A program made the position numbers and the translations under genes. Below, one piece after another: positions 25,369-33,549 of a stretch of DNA of 64,000 bases (positions are counted from its first letter, which is position 1; each line of letters opens with the position of its first letter). The notes under the pieces are model-generated. The model was not told the origin of the DNA, made no database searches, and was given only the letters and a program-made list of their open reading frames with translations. The stretch covers positions 124,001-188,000 of the forward strand of contig NZ_JADOBG010000002.1 in the NCBI RefSeq assembly GCF_016786215.1, written 5' to 3'. Source of the DNA: Legionella bononiensis. GTDB taxonomy: Bacteria > Pseudomonadota > Gammaproteobacteria > Legionellales > Legionellaceae.

Positions 25369-26394
25369 TCAAGCAAATTTATTTTCATTGTAATGCCAGA
25401 TAAATTTTCTAATACGAGCAATCAATTGCTCAATACAAGTAAATCCATTCGCACCATATATTTTCCTCTTCAACCACTTCCAAAATAGCTCAATTGGATT
25501 ATATTCAGGTGAATATGGTGGTAAAAAAAATAACTCCACCCATTCGTGTTTTTTCACAAATTTTGAAACCTTTTTGCTGCGATGAATAGAGCCATTATCA
25601 ATAATCATCACTATCTTTTTGTTGGGTTTAGCTTTTATGTAATTGATGTAGAAATTGAATAAATATCTTAGAGTTCCTCTTTCGGCTTGTTTCCAATAAA
25701 AAGCTTGTGAGCTTAAACTCAGAGCACCAAATAATGTTTTACTTTCTCTCATTTTGTTGGTGTGGACGGGTTTTTTTTCGCCACGTTTAAACCAACCTCT
25801 CTCTACATAGGGTTCGTTTGAGAAGTGAGACTCATCTGCAAATAATATTTCTATTTCATGCTCTAACTTTTGTTTACTTAGCGATGCAACCATTTTTTCA
25901 ATATAAGCTGCTTTATCTTCTTTACTCGGCGCATTCAGTGGGGGCTTTTTAGAATAGCGTTTATATACCCATCCATGCTCATGAAGTGCTCGCTTTACTG
26001 TTGTCGCACTCACAGAGCCAACCGTTTTAGTCAATTGATCTAATTGAAGATTAATTTGCCATCCAGACTGTTGGTAACCGTACTCCTTGGGCGATACACT
26101 TAGCAATTGGTTGAGCTCTTCCTTGACTTTTTCTCTCAATTGATTCGGTCGACCGCTTGAATTTTTATCTATTAATCCTGAAATGCCAAAATGTAAATAA
26201 CGTTTTATCCAACATCTCACCGTGTGTGGATTACGACTCAATTGCGCTGAGATTTCACCTATACTTTTGCCTGATGAGGACAGTAAAACATAATACGCTC
26301 GCTCCCCTATATTTTTTCCCGTTCGCGAGCCTCTTAGTTTTAGAAGTGTTTGTTTTTGCTCTTGCGTGATAATCACTTTTATCGCTTTACCCAT
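25369..26394 (-). CDS. IS630-family transposase, apparently intact
   Basis: 341 residues. An N-terminal helix-turn-helix pair (IGEISAQLSRNPHTVRCWIK) is followed by the DDE catalytic domain: Asp in FADESHFS, Asp in IIDNGSIHRSK and Glu in YSPEYNPIELFWKWLK. Length is typical. I could not fix terminal inverted repeats with confidence: the flanks near 25341 and 26436 show only a partial match. It lies between the iteron cluster and a stray iteron copy, so it may have split the origin region. Confidence 0.88.
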   Translation of the reverse strand: MGKAIKVIITQEQKQTLLKLRGSRTGKNIGERAYYVLLSSSGKSIGEISAQLSRNPHTVRCWIKRYLHFGISGLIDKNSSGRPNQLREKVKEELNQLLSVSPKEYGYQQSGWQINLQLDQLTKTVGSVSATTVKRALHEHGWVYKRYSKKPPLNAPSKEDKAAYIEKMVASLSKQKLEHEIEILFADESHFSNEPYVERGWFKRGEKKPVHTNKMRESKTLFGALSLSSQAFYWKQAERGTLRYLFNFYINYIKAKPNKKIVMIIDNGSIHRSKKVSKFVKKHEWVELFFLPPYSPEYNPIELFWKWLKRKIYGANGFTCIEQLIARIRKFIWHYNENKFA

Positions 26395-26962
26395 CCTTAA
26401 AACTCAGCTACTCCTTAAAAGTTGATGCGGACATTACACTATCTTTATGTTTTATAAAAGATTATGGATGGTTGCTTATTTGTCTTTGTCCATAGCGAAG
26501 ATTATATTTTTTTAACGAATATTGATCGCTGGTGTTGTTGGAGCTGAGATTAGCTTCTCTACTTGAATGGATAAATTAGTTTTTATAACTATGTATCTAT
26601 TATCAAGTTAAATAGGTTTATCGCTTAACATTTTTCAATAATCCATTTAACGATAAGATCTTTTCTCTCGCAGTATTTATTTAACTCATTTATAGATCTA
26701 AGAAATTTATTCCTGATTTAAGCAAAGCTTGTTGTTTTTTAAATATTAAAGTAATCAACCTATACTAAATGTGTGACGAATTAATTATCTACAAATATTA
26801 ATTAATAGGGTTGCATTCTAATTTTATGATAATCTTAATTATCTTTAGGATGATGTTTTTTGTTTTTGGACTGTTGAATTTTTTATTAAATTCGATCCTG
26901 TCTCTGTTTCAACAAGCGCTTTTAATTTTACGAGACTTCTACTAGGAATTATCGGTTTCATA

Positions 26963-26983
26963 AATTGTCCCCGGGGGATAATT
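26963..26983. promoter_or_regulatory. 21-bp near-perfect palindrome
   Basis: The sequence AATT-G-TCCCC-G-GGGGA-T-AATT is symmetric around 26973 with one mismatched pair. A GC core inside very AT-rich DNA is striking and looks like a protein-binding site. It is near the stray iteron and upstream of the receiver-domain gene. Confidence 0.45.
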
Positions 26984-27053
26984 TTAGTAACTTATTGATT
27001 ATAAACAATAAAAATAAACAATATTCTGTAATTCACATGGGGGTTATGGAATG

Positions 27054-27068
27054 GTGTAGATTTATGAG
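27054..27068 (+). repeat. Isolated iteron-like copy
   Basis: GTGTAGATTTATGAG matches the array motif at 24685-24826 and is almost identical to the copy at 24810. It lies 2.2 kb away, on the far side of the IS630-like element. Confidence 0.5.
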
Positions 27069-27375
27069 GCGGCAAATTTTAAAGCAAATTATGGTGATTA
27101 CAAATTAACAAACGTTTGAGAGAAAAAAAATTAACAGGAAAAGTATTCAAACTTAATCGCAAAATATAAACAACTACAACTTAAGTGACAAAATATAAAA
27201 TTGAGGAGGAAAAAATTTGAATAATCATTTATTATACAAAGCGACATCCATGTTAGTTTAATTTTCCTTAACAGCAATGATAATGGAACAATACAGTATA
27301 AATTAGGAGTCTGAAATATTGGCGATTTATCATGGGTGTGATGCAATTAAAGCTGTAACGTAGAGGAATTACTAT

Positions 27376-28368
27376 ATGACTATTATTGATGCAAGACCTA
27401 CCTGTTTTTATCATCCGATAAAAGTCATTTTTTTAGATGATAACCGTGCATTTTTGGATGCGTTAGATTTAGAATTTGGCGAAAAATTTAATATACTGAC
27501 ACTTACAAGCTCAGATATGGCTTTTCATCTGATTGATAATGATAGTCAGGATGTTACCCAATCAATTTTCAAATTGATGAATGATGTTAATCTAGATACT
27601 ACTAATGATCGGGTTATTGGCTTTGATGTTAGTAAAATGTTAAACCTGATTTATGATAAAGCAAGGTTTGAGCATGCCCCACTGTTAGTAGTGGATTATC
27701 AAATGCCCGTTATTAATGGAATTGAATTTTGCAAAAAAATTAAAGAGAAAAAAATCTTTAAAATTATGCTAACGGCAGAAGCAGATAAAGATACAGCGAT
27801 CAGCGCGTTCAATAACGGTTTAATTGATAAATTTATACTCAAGACAAGCGAAAATCTATATCCAGAAATTACATTAGCTGTCGATGACCTAACTCAGCGC
27901 TATTTTAGAGAGTTAACAAAGAATATAGTTAATGCGTATGAAAACTCCATTAGTGATTTATTTGGTAATGAATTATATCAACAATTATTTGCCAGTGTTT
28001 TACTGCAAGCACAGGCTGTTGAATATTATCTAGTTGATAATTCAGGGAGTGTTTTATTTCTTGATAAAGATGCCAAACCTACATGGCTTATCATTAGACA
28101 TGTAAAAGAGCTATCTGATCAATTAGATTTAATGCAGGGATATGAACTACCCAAACAGACTATAGCCGCTGTTGCAAAAAAAGAGAAAATATTATTCTTG
28201 TTATCAGAAAAAGAATATAAAAAACCAATAAGTGAGTGGATTAACTATTTATTTGATGCGAAAAAGCTAGATAACAATTACTACTACAGTATTACCAAAG
28301 ATCATTTAACTGATTCTATAAATTGGGGAAGGGTGGTTTCATATTCCTCATATCTAGCAGAGAGATAA
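27376..28368 (+). CDS. Receiver-domain response regulator with unknown output domain
   Basis: 330 residues. A CheY-like receiver spans about 13-170: acidic pair Asp21/Asp22 (FLDDNRAF), phospho-acceptor Asp107 (VVDYQMPVINGIEF), Thr133 (MLTAEAD) and Lys156 (FILKTSE). An insert of about 45 residues lies between the second and third strands. Residues 180-330 do not match a DNA-binding or enzymatic output I know. The size and arrangement recall LqsR of the Legionella quorum-sensing system, but I cannot verify this. It converges with the DHp-like gene, ten bases apart, and has the ribosome site AGAGGAA. Confidence 0.8.
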   Translation: MTIIDARPTCFYHPIKVIFLDDNRAFLDALDLEFGEKFNILTLTSSDMAFHLIDNDSQDVTQSIFKLMNDVNLDTTNDRVIGFDVSKMLNLIYDKARFEHAPLLVVDYQMPVINGIEFCKKIKEKKIFKIMLTAEADKDTAISAFNNGLIDKFILKTSENLYPEITLAVDDLTQRYFRELTKNIVNAYENSISDLFGNELYQQLFASVLLQAQAVEYYLVDNSGSVLFLDKDAKPTWLIIRHVKELSDQLDLMQGYELPKQTIAAVAKKEKILFLLSEKEYKKPISEWINYLFDAKKLDNNYYYSITKDHLTDSINWGRVVSYSSYLAER

Positions 28369-28378
28369 TTTGGCAGAA

Positions 28379-28606
28379 TTATTCATTCAAAAGAGATAGA
28401 AAATAATTTTCAATCTTTACAGTCTGCTCACGAATAGTGCTCATGGAATATAAAAATTTTTCCATCTGTTTTTGATTAATATCGCTGGTCTCCATTGACT
28501 GTGAAATTGTATTAATGAAACTCGAAGCCGATTTTGTCATGCTGTTGATGATAACAATTGAGTTTAAAAAATCGTGTTTTAATTTATCTTTATCCGTTGA
28601 GTTCAT
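28379..28606 (-). CDS. Stand-alone DHp-like (histidine phosphotransfer) small protein
   Basis: 75 residues, predicted as two helices. Helix 1 holds KLKHDFLNSIVIINSM, an H-box-like motif with candidate phospho-His11; helix 2 runs from about 45 to 72. There is no ATPase domain. This is the size of a bare dimerisation/histidine-phosphotransfer hairpin, as in Spo0B-type proteins. It starts in an ATGA overlap with the hybrid kinase stop, so the two are coupled. The phosphotransfer role is inference. Confidence 0.6.
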   Translation of the reverse strand: MNSTDKDKLKHDFLNSIVIINSMTKSASSFINTISQSMETSDINQKQMEKFLYSMSTIREQTVKIENYFLSLLNE

Positions 28607-30720
28607 GTTAAATTCCCGTGTGCAAATCGAAAAGGTGGTTCTTTACCAACAATGGATTTAATCCATGGCATTTGGCTAAATCGATCTCTTGAATGGCCAG
28701 TGGCAAGATGAACATCAATAAAGCCCTTATCAAAAAGGAGTTTTGCACAATCCTCGCCTCTAACATTGTTTCCTAGATCTGAATCAATATAAATAAGAGT
28801 ATTCTCACCATAATTATTTATTTCATTTATGAACTCATCAAATGAAGAATAAGTTGAAATACATTGTCCAGCCTCTTCAGCAGCAAAGATCCAAGTCATT
28901 CGCATCATTTCATCGTCATCAATAAAAACAACCGTATTTATATGTTCTTTCTTTGGAGTTTCAATAATTTTAATATAGGGTACATAAGATTTTGGTATGA
29001 TTTTTACACCAATATTTTCGCACCGATTTCGTATAGCAATATCTTCAAAGCAACTGGTAACTAAAATAGCTTTGCCATTTAAATTAAGCTCTTCAATCAC
29101 ATCTAAACCATTTTTAACATCAGCGAGCAGCTCATAATCTACTAAATATAATACTGGGATTTCTGGATCAACTTTATACTGTAATAAGTCGATCGCGTTA
29201 TAAAAATGAAACATTTTAACGTGTGAAATATTTGAAAACCGTTCATTCCATGCATCATGGATGGATATATCGTCATCTAATACGACAATATTAGTACCAT
29301 GCCTAATATTCATTGAATCACAGAACCAGCTAGGAGGGGTAGACCGAATTAGAGTGATCTGAATTTTTGTTCCAACTTTTTCTTCGGAGTGAATATGCAT
29401 TGAACCATTGATTTGCTCTAAATATTGTTTAGCATAAGATAAGCCAAAACCAGCACCAGTTTTCTTATTAAAGCTAAATCCTTGCTCCGTAACCTTTGGC
29501 AAGATATCGCGAGGAATGCCGCAGCCATTATCTTCTATAATAATTTCGACATGGGTAGCATTGCAGGTTAGAGAGATAATAATAGAGCCATTAGAATTAA
29601 CTGCTTCAATACCATTATTAATGAGATTGGATAGAACACGCTTAAAAGAATCAGGGTGTATGTTAGAAAAACAATTATATGAGTAGTCCGACCCAAGTAA
29701 GTTGATTTGAATGTTGGTTCCGTAATATTCATATCTTTTTTCTGCAACGATATTATCTAAAACAACAAATATTAATTCTGGAGAATTATTCATATTTATT
29801 TCGCTACTCTTACAGTCAAGCAAATTATTTTTTGATTGTATGAGTAGGTTATTAGCAATATCATTGATTCTTTTAGCTGCATTTCTGATCATAATGCGTT
29901 TATTTTCAGGAATTGATGTTACATCAGCTACTGCGGTATTTATTGCCGCTAATGGTGATCGAATATCGTGAGCAACAAGCTCAGCAATATTTTTTCTTAC
30001 CTCGTAATAGGCTTTTTCTTTCTGTAAATTGATTATTTGTCGATGTTCATCAATAAATTTATTAGCAATTTGTCTGTATTCATTAATTTCAACTTTTGCA
30101 AAATCAACAGCATTATTAGTTTGATGTGATGAAATGAAATCGAGCAAGTATTCGGTATTGTTTGCTATTTTCTTTCTCATGGAAAGGAATAAAAATAAGA
30201 AATTAAAAAGAAATATTCCAAGTACGATCAATAAAATTAACAAAAGACCATAGGATACTGGCAAAGTATAGATGGAATTATATTGCTTACTTGCAACCAC
30301 CGAGCCCAATATCTTTTCATCATTTTTAATTAATGTTATACCAGAAATTTGCCCATTATCTTTTTTGCATAGAAGGTAATTGCTTTTGCTGTTTTCTTCG
30401 CAAGTACCTACATCTTCTATTTTATTTTTTAAAGGAACAAATTTTATTGAGTCTAGTTTGCGTTCATTACCTAAATTGTATAGTACTAAATCAAGAGCAT
30501 CCTTATTATTAAGCAGCTGATACCTACCAATTTCATCAGTGGTAAATGAGTCATTAATAATTAAATTTCTGGAAAAAACACTCATCTGATTATGAAAATA
30601 ATCTTTTGCAAGCATGAGTATAAATCCAAAAATAATAAATTGGATTAGAGCAGAATATGCCATTTTCTTGATAAAAATTGCTTTGATTGAAGAGCTTTTA
30701 TTTTTCATAAGCATATCCAT
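28603..30720 (-). CDS. Hybrid sensor histidine kinase with two receiver domains
   Basis: 705 residues. TM segments at about 20-38 and 155-180 enclose a periplasmic domain of about 115 residues. HisKA has His251 (LVAHDIRSPLAAI). HATPase_c has NLINNGIEAV (N-box), DNGCGIP and GAGFGL. Receiver 1 (about 477-590) has Asp528 and Lys577; receiver 2 (about 596-700) has DDD at 601-603, Asp646 and Lys693. The start overlaps the periplasmic-protein gene by 23 bases; ATGs at 30714 and 30708 are alternatives. The neighbour binding protein may present the ligand to the periplasmic domain. Confidence 0.9.
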   Translation of the reverse strand: MDMLMKNKSSSIKAIFIKKMAYSALIQFIIFGFILMLAKDYFHNQMSVFSRNLIINDSFTTDEIGRYQLLNNKDALDLVLYNLGNERKLDSIKFVPLKNKIEDVGTCEENSKSNYLLCKKDNGQISGITLIKNDEKILGSVVASKQYNSIYTLPVSYGLLLILLIVLGIFLFNFLFLFLSMRKKIANNTEYLLDFISSHQTNNAVDFAKVEINEYRQIANKFIDEHRQIINLQKEKAYYEVRKNIAELVAHDIRSPLAAINTAVADVTSIPENKRIMIRNAAKRINDIANNLLIQSKNNLLDCKSSEINMNNSPELIFVVLDNIVAEKRYEYYGTNIQINLLGSDYSYNCFSNIHPDSFKRVLSNLINNGIEAVNSNGSIIISLTCNATHVEIIIEDNGCGIPRDILPKVTEQGFSFNKKTGAGFGLSYAKQYLEQINGSMHIHSEEKVGTKIQITLIRSTPPSWFCDSMNIRHGTNIVVLDDDISIHDAWNERFSNISHVKMFHFYNAIDLLQYKVDPEIPVLYLVDYELLADVKNGLDVIEELNLNGKAILVTSCFEDIAIRNRCENIGVKIIPKSYVPYIKIIETPKKEHINTVVFIDDDEMMRMTWIFAAEEAGQCISTYSSFDEFINEINNYGENTLIYIDSDLGNNVRGEDCAKLLFDKGFIDVHLATGHSRDRFSQMPWIKSIVGKEPPFRFAHGNLT

Positions 30721-31789
30721 TGCTATTAACTGATAAAATAACGTAATTGGTCGATCGATAAAATTGACCGTTTTTTAAATAAGCTCCAGTAATTCCTGTA
30801 TAATTAGTATTTAATATGCTATTTGTATTGACGATACCGGTTCTATCCAATGCTTTTAAAATGATCTTCATTGAATCATAAGTGTATACTGCCAATACAG
30901 TGGGTTTTTCATGGTATTTTTGAACATAAATATTTTCAAATCTGGTTAAAGCATCATAGGGCTGTATAAAATCCAAATTACGGATAAAATGAGAACGAAT
31001 GACTTTATCATTTAGTCGCATAAAAAATGTTTGACTGACTGAAGAACCAAAGTTTTCTGTGCCAATAAAAACAGTACAATGGTTATTCATAATATTGGCA
31101 ATTTTTGCTGATGCTATTGCACCTGACAATAAAAAAACGTATTGATATTTTCGCTCATTCAAAAATTTCTTCAGTTTTCCCTCTATATCGCTGTCATTTT
31201 CTAGAAAATCGAATGTAGAATATTGTATGTGTTCTTTTTTTAGAGTGCTGGAGTACACTTCCTTATACTTTAGCATCTCATCACGGTTAATTTCCGTTAT
31301 AAGTAACACGTTGTTTATATTTTTATAACGATCTTGTAAGTAGCTCATCATTTTATCAGCTTGGTAATTATAGCTGGGCATAAAGATAAAAATATTCTTG
31401 GGTAATTGATCAGAGTTAGTGGTGCTAGCGTAAGAAGTAAAAATAGGTATGGTGTCATTTTTCTGTTCTTTTACAGCTAATAACAAGTCGGAAAGATATT
31501 CAAACCCAATAATTGCGGAGCAGGAGTCATTTACCATTTGATTATAAATATGCATTGGCTCCAATGGTCTGTTATTATAAAAATAACTCTTGATTTCAAC
31601 TTTATTAGCAGGATCATTTTCTTCTTTGGCAAGATATGCCGCATTTAAAAAAGACTGGCCATATGATTTTAAATTTTCAACAACTCTTCCGGTTAAACAT
31701 ATTTTAATTTTAGATTGTGCGTAAACAACAGTGGATATCAGTATAGAAAATAATAATATGATGGCCTTAGAGCTACTTAATAAATTCAT
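30698..31789 (-). CDS. Periplasmic ligand-binding protein (type I fold)
   Basis: 363 residues with a signal peptide (hydrophobic residues 8-24, VVYA-Q). The rest resembles Leu/Ile/Val-binding-type periplasmic proteins: IKICLTGRVVENLKSYGQSF, AAYLAKEEND, SAIIGFEYLSDLLLAV and YTYDSMKIILKALDRTG. No ABC permease or ATPase gene is near, so it is likely a sensory partner of the kinase whose gene it overlaps, like LuxP or other sensor-linked binding proteins. The ligand is unknown. Confidence 0.78.
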   Translation of the reverse strand: MNLLSSSKAIILLFSILISTVVYAQSKIKICLTGRVVENLKSYGQSFLNAAYLAKEENDPANKVEIKSYFYNNRPLEPMHIYNQMVNDSCSAIIGFEYLSDLLLAVKEQKNDTIPIFTSYASTTNSDQLPKNIFIFMPSYNYQADKMMSYLQDRYKNINNVLLITEINRDEMLKYKEVYSSTLKKEHIQYSTFDFLENDSDIEGKLKKFLNERKYQYVFLLSGAIASAKIANIMNNHCTVFIGTENFGSSVSQTFFMRLNDKVIRSHFIRNLDFIQPYDALTRFENIYVQKYHEKPTVLAVYTYDSMKIILKALDRTGIVNTNSILNTNYTGITGAYLKNGQFYRSTNYVILSVNSNGYAYEK

Positions 31790-32666
31790 TTAAAAGCTCA
31801 CTAAAACGATCATTCTCTTCTAGATGTGGGTAGTGGGAAGATTTATTGAAAGTTATAATTTCATGATTGTTTGACAATACTATTTGGTGTCCGTTAATGA
31901 CAAAATCATGAAAACCATTTATCCATAATTTGCGGATTTTAAGCTCATCAATATTAACAGAAAAATTCGCCTCTTTTGAATAAAGATCTTTTCTTACACT
32001 GATAAACGTGTTTGTATTTAATGGTAAATTGATATGCTTTTGAATATCTTGGACCAAATTATAATATTCTAAATTGGCCCAATACAGATAAGGCCTGTCT
32101 TTATTTTCTTGGAAAACTGGAGTTAATTGTTCTGATAGTTCCCAGATTTTATTAAGATCAAGATTATTAATTTCTTTTAATATTTTGTTATATAGGTCTA
32201 AATTACTTTTTTTCAAATAGGATAGGTCAAGCATTAAATTATTCAAACGAGGCGTTAGTATTGATTTAGCGGTAGAAACAAAAACGCCAGGGATGGTAGA
32301 CTCATAACTTTTGTAGTAATCAAAAAGAAGTTTTGCACCATAACTATGTCCAATCAATGCATTGATGTTAAGATTAAAATGGTCAGCAAGGTATAGAATT
32401 ATTTTTTGCAAATCAATTATATTATCTTGCTGTAGTACTAGCTTTTTAATTTTATTAGATTTACCGCAATTTCGTTGATCATATAGAATAATATTGCACT
32501 GCAGAGGATTAAATAAATTATGATGCTCAATAAGATACTCTATGGTTCCACAATTAAGGCCAGGACCACCATGAATGAAAAGAGCATAAGGTAGGCTGGA
32601 GCTTTTAGTAAATCTGACTATATAAAATTCTTGATGTGGCAAAATATCTTTTTTGTAAGCTTTCAT
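31773..32666 (-). CDS. Alpha/beta hydrolase, proline-iminopeptidase-like
   Basis: 297 residues without a signal peptide. The oxyanion motif is HGGPG (32-36), then YDQRNCGKS, the nucleophile is Ser108 (GHSYGA) and the base is His278 or His281 near the C terminus. The HGGPG/DQR pair marks the proline-iminopeptidase/lipase-like branch. It overlaps the binding-protein gene by 17 bases and the repressor stop by one base (TAATG). It might make, modify or destroy the signal detected by the module; inferred. Confidence 0.8.
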   Translation of the reverse strand: MKAYKKDILPHQEFYIVRFTKSSSLPYALFIHGGPGLNCGTIEYLIEHHNLFNPLQCNIILYDQRNCGKSNKIKKLVLQQDNIIDLQKIILYLADHFNLNINALIGHSYGAKLLFDYYKSYESTIPGVFVSTAKSILTPRLNNLMLDLSYLKKSNLDLYNKILKEINNLDLNKIWELSEQLTPVFQENKDRPYLYWANLEYYNLVQDIQKHINLPLNTNTFISVRKDLYSKEANFSVNIDELKIRKLWINGFHDFVINGHQIVLSNNHEIITFNKSSHYPHLEENDRFSELLNEFIK

Positions 32667-33313
32667 TAATTACTTTCTCGAAATATTCTGCGGATCCATA
32701 CAATTGGGGCAGCAAATTTAATAGCGGTATTTTTTATTTCTTTTTTCACTAATGTGGTTTTTTCATTTAAACAAACTAAGTCATAGCGAGCTGGTTCTTC
32801 TCCATGCTTTAAGATCCTAACGAATACTTCATCATTGTCCGCAATAATAATACAATCTTTGCCAATGGCACTCTCAATATTGTTGACTATTATACCGCCA
32901 ACATAATTGCCAGGGTATAAGAAAGGTATCATGCCATCATCTTTTATGACAGTGTCAATAGAGTTTTGTAGTTCTCTGAATAGTAGTAATTCTTTAGCTA
33001 TGTGGCTTTCGTCACCCTCTTGGATATCTAAATCTTTTGTGATTCTTGTGGCATTTTTACCAATGCCATGCATTAACCATGACTCTGTGCAATAAATATT
33101 TAACTCTTTAGATCGCTTAACGATTTTTACAGCCCCCTGTTGGGATAAACCCCCTCCCCAAGCCAATTCCCATCCCTTTAATGATTGAGCAGTAAAATTA
33201 GAATCGCGACAAAAATCTTCTCGTGTAAAAGACAGAAGATGCTCGCGTATGAATCTTATTCTTTTGCCCCGAGACTCGGGGGATGAAACATTGTCTATTA
33301 CAGGATTGCTCAT
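32666..33313 (-). CDS. XRE repressor with catalytically dead S24-like domain
   Basis: 215 residues. The N-terminal half is a Cro/C1-like DNA-binding region (about 15-90, ending ESWLMHGIGKN as in phage repressors). The C-terminal half is a LexA/CI-type domain, but the Ser of the DSM motif is Gly127 (DDGMIPFLYPG) and the usual Lys is Arg166 (VFVRILK). It cannot self-cleave by the standard mechanism. It faces lvrA across 236 bases holding two TACCnnnnnGGTA-type palindromes and shares an operon with the signalling genes. It holds the place of the phage-type repressor beside Legionella lvr loci. Confidence 0.78.
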   Translation of the reverse strand: MSNPVIDNVSSPESRGKRIRFIREHLLSFTREDFCRDSNFTAQSLKGWELAWGGGLSQQGAVKIVKRSKELNIYCTESWLMHGIGKNATRITKDLDIQEGDESHIAKELLLFRELQNSIDTVIKDDGMIPFLYPGNYVGGIIVNNIESAIGKDCIIIADNDEVFVRILKHGEEPARYDLVCLNEKTTLVKKEIKNTAIKFAAPIVWIRRIFRESN

Positions 33314-33353
33314 ATTTAAATAATTCAGTCAGATACATGTTTATTCTATGATA

Positions 33354-33366
33354 TACCAAAATGGTT
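33354..33366. promoter_or_regulatory. Operator-like inverted repeat near repressor
   Basis: TACCAAAATGGTT: arms ACC/GGT with a 5-base spacer. It lies 41 bases upstream of the repressor start. The arms and spacer match the larger palindrome at 33461. Confidence 0.45.
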
Positions 33367-33460
33367 AATAAATCTTCGTAAGAATTTACCAAAAAAATAG
33401 TTTAAAAAACATCAAAATACAATGCGTTATAGCATTCTAGGTGTGATAAAGCATTATAAA

Positions 33461-33477
33461 TTTACCTTTATGGTAAA
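33461..33477. promoter_or_regulatory. 17-bp operator palindrome in the divergent region
   Basis: TTTACC-TTTAT-GGTAAA is a perfect six-base inverted repeat with a five-base spacer, placed between the repressor and lvrA. Half sites TTTACC occur nearby (about 33385 and 33493). It is a good candidate operator for the XRE repressor. Confidence 0.55.
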
Positions 33478-33484
33478 AATATCA

Positions 33485-33513
33485 TTGTAATTTTTACCAT
33501 AAACTGATACTCT
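33485..33513 (+). promoter_or_regulatory. Possible lvrA promoter
   Basis: TTGTAA (33485-33490) and TACTCT (33508-33513) are 17 bases apart, about 37 bases ahead of the lvrA start. The match to consensus is modest. A half operator TTTTACC lies in the spacer, so a bound repressor would block it. Confidence 0.35.
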
Positions 33514-33549
33514 TATCTAAATAAATTATGTAAATAAAAGGACTTGTTG

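Larger units (their letters stand above)
26395..27375. other. Long AT-rich region without a recognisable gene
   Basis: About 980 bases. It contains a 21-bp near-palindrome at 26963-26983 and one iteron-like copy at 27054-27068. The best frame (71 codons, leftward, 27131-27346) has biased composition and no ribosome site, so I do not call it. Confidence 0.5.

Noticed and set aside
25341-26440. Terminal inverted repeats of the first IS630-like element
   Set aside because: Only a partial, gapped match between the flanks was seen, and no clear TA-flanked pair, so element ends are not called.
27131-27346. 71-codon leftward frame in the gene-free region
   Set aside because: Composition is biased to Cys, Leu and Phe, no ribosome site or family match, and the region holds repeats rather than coding signal.
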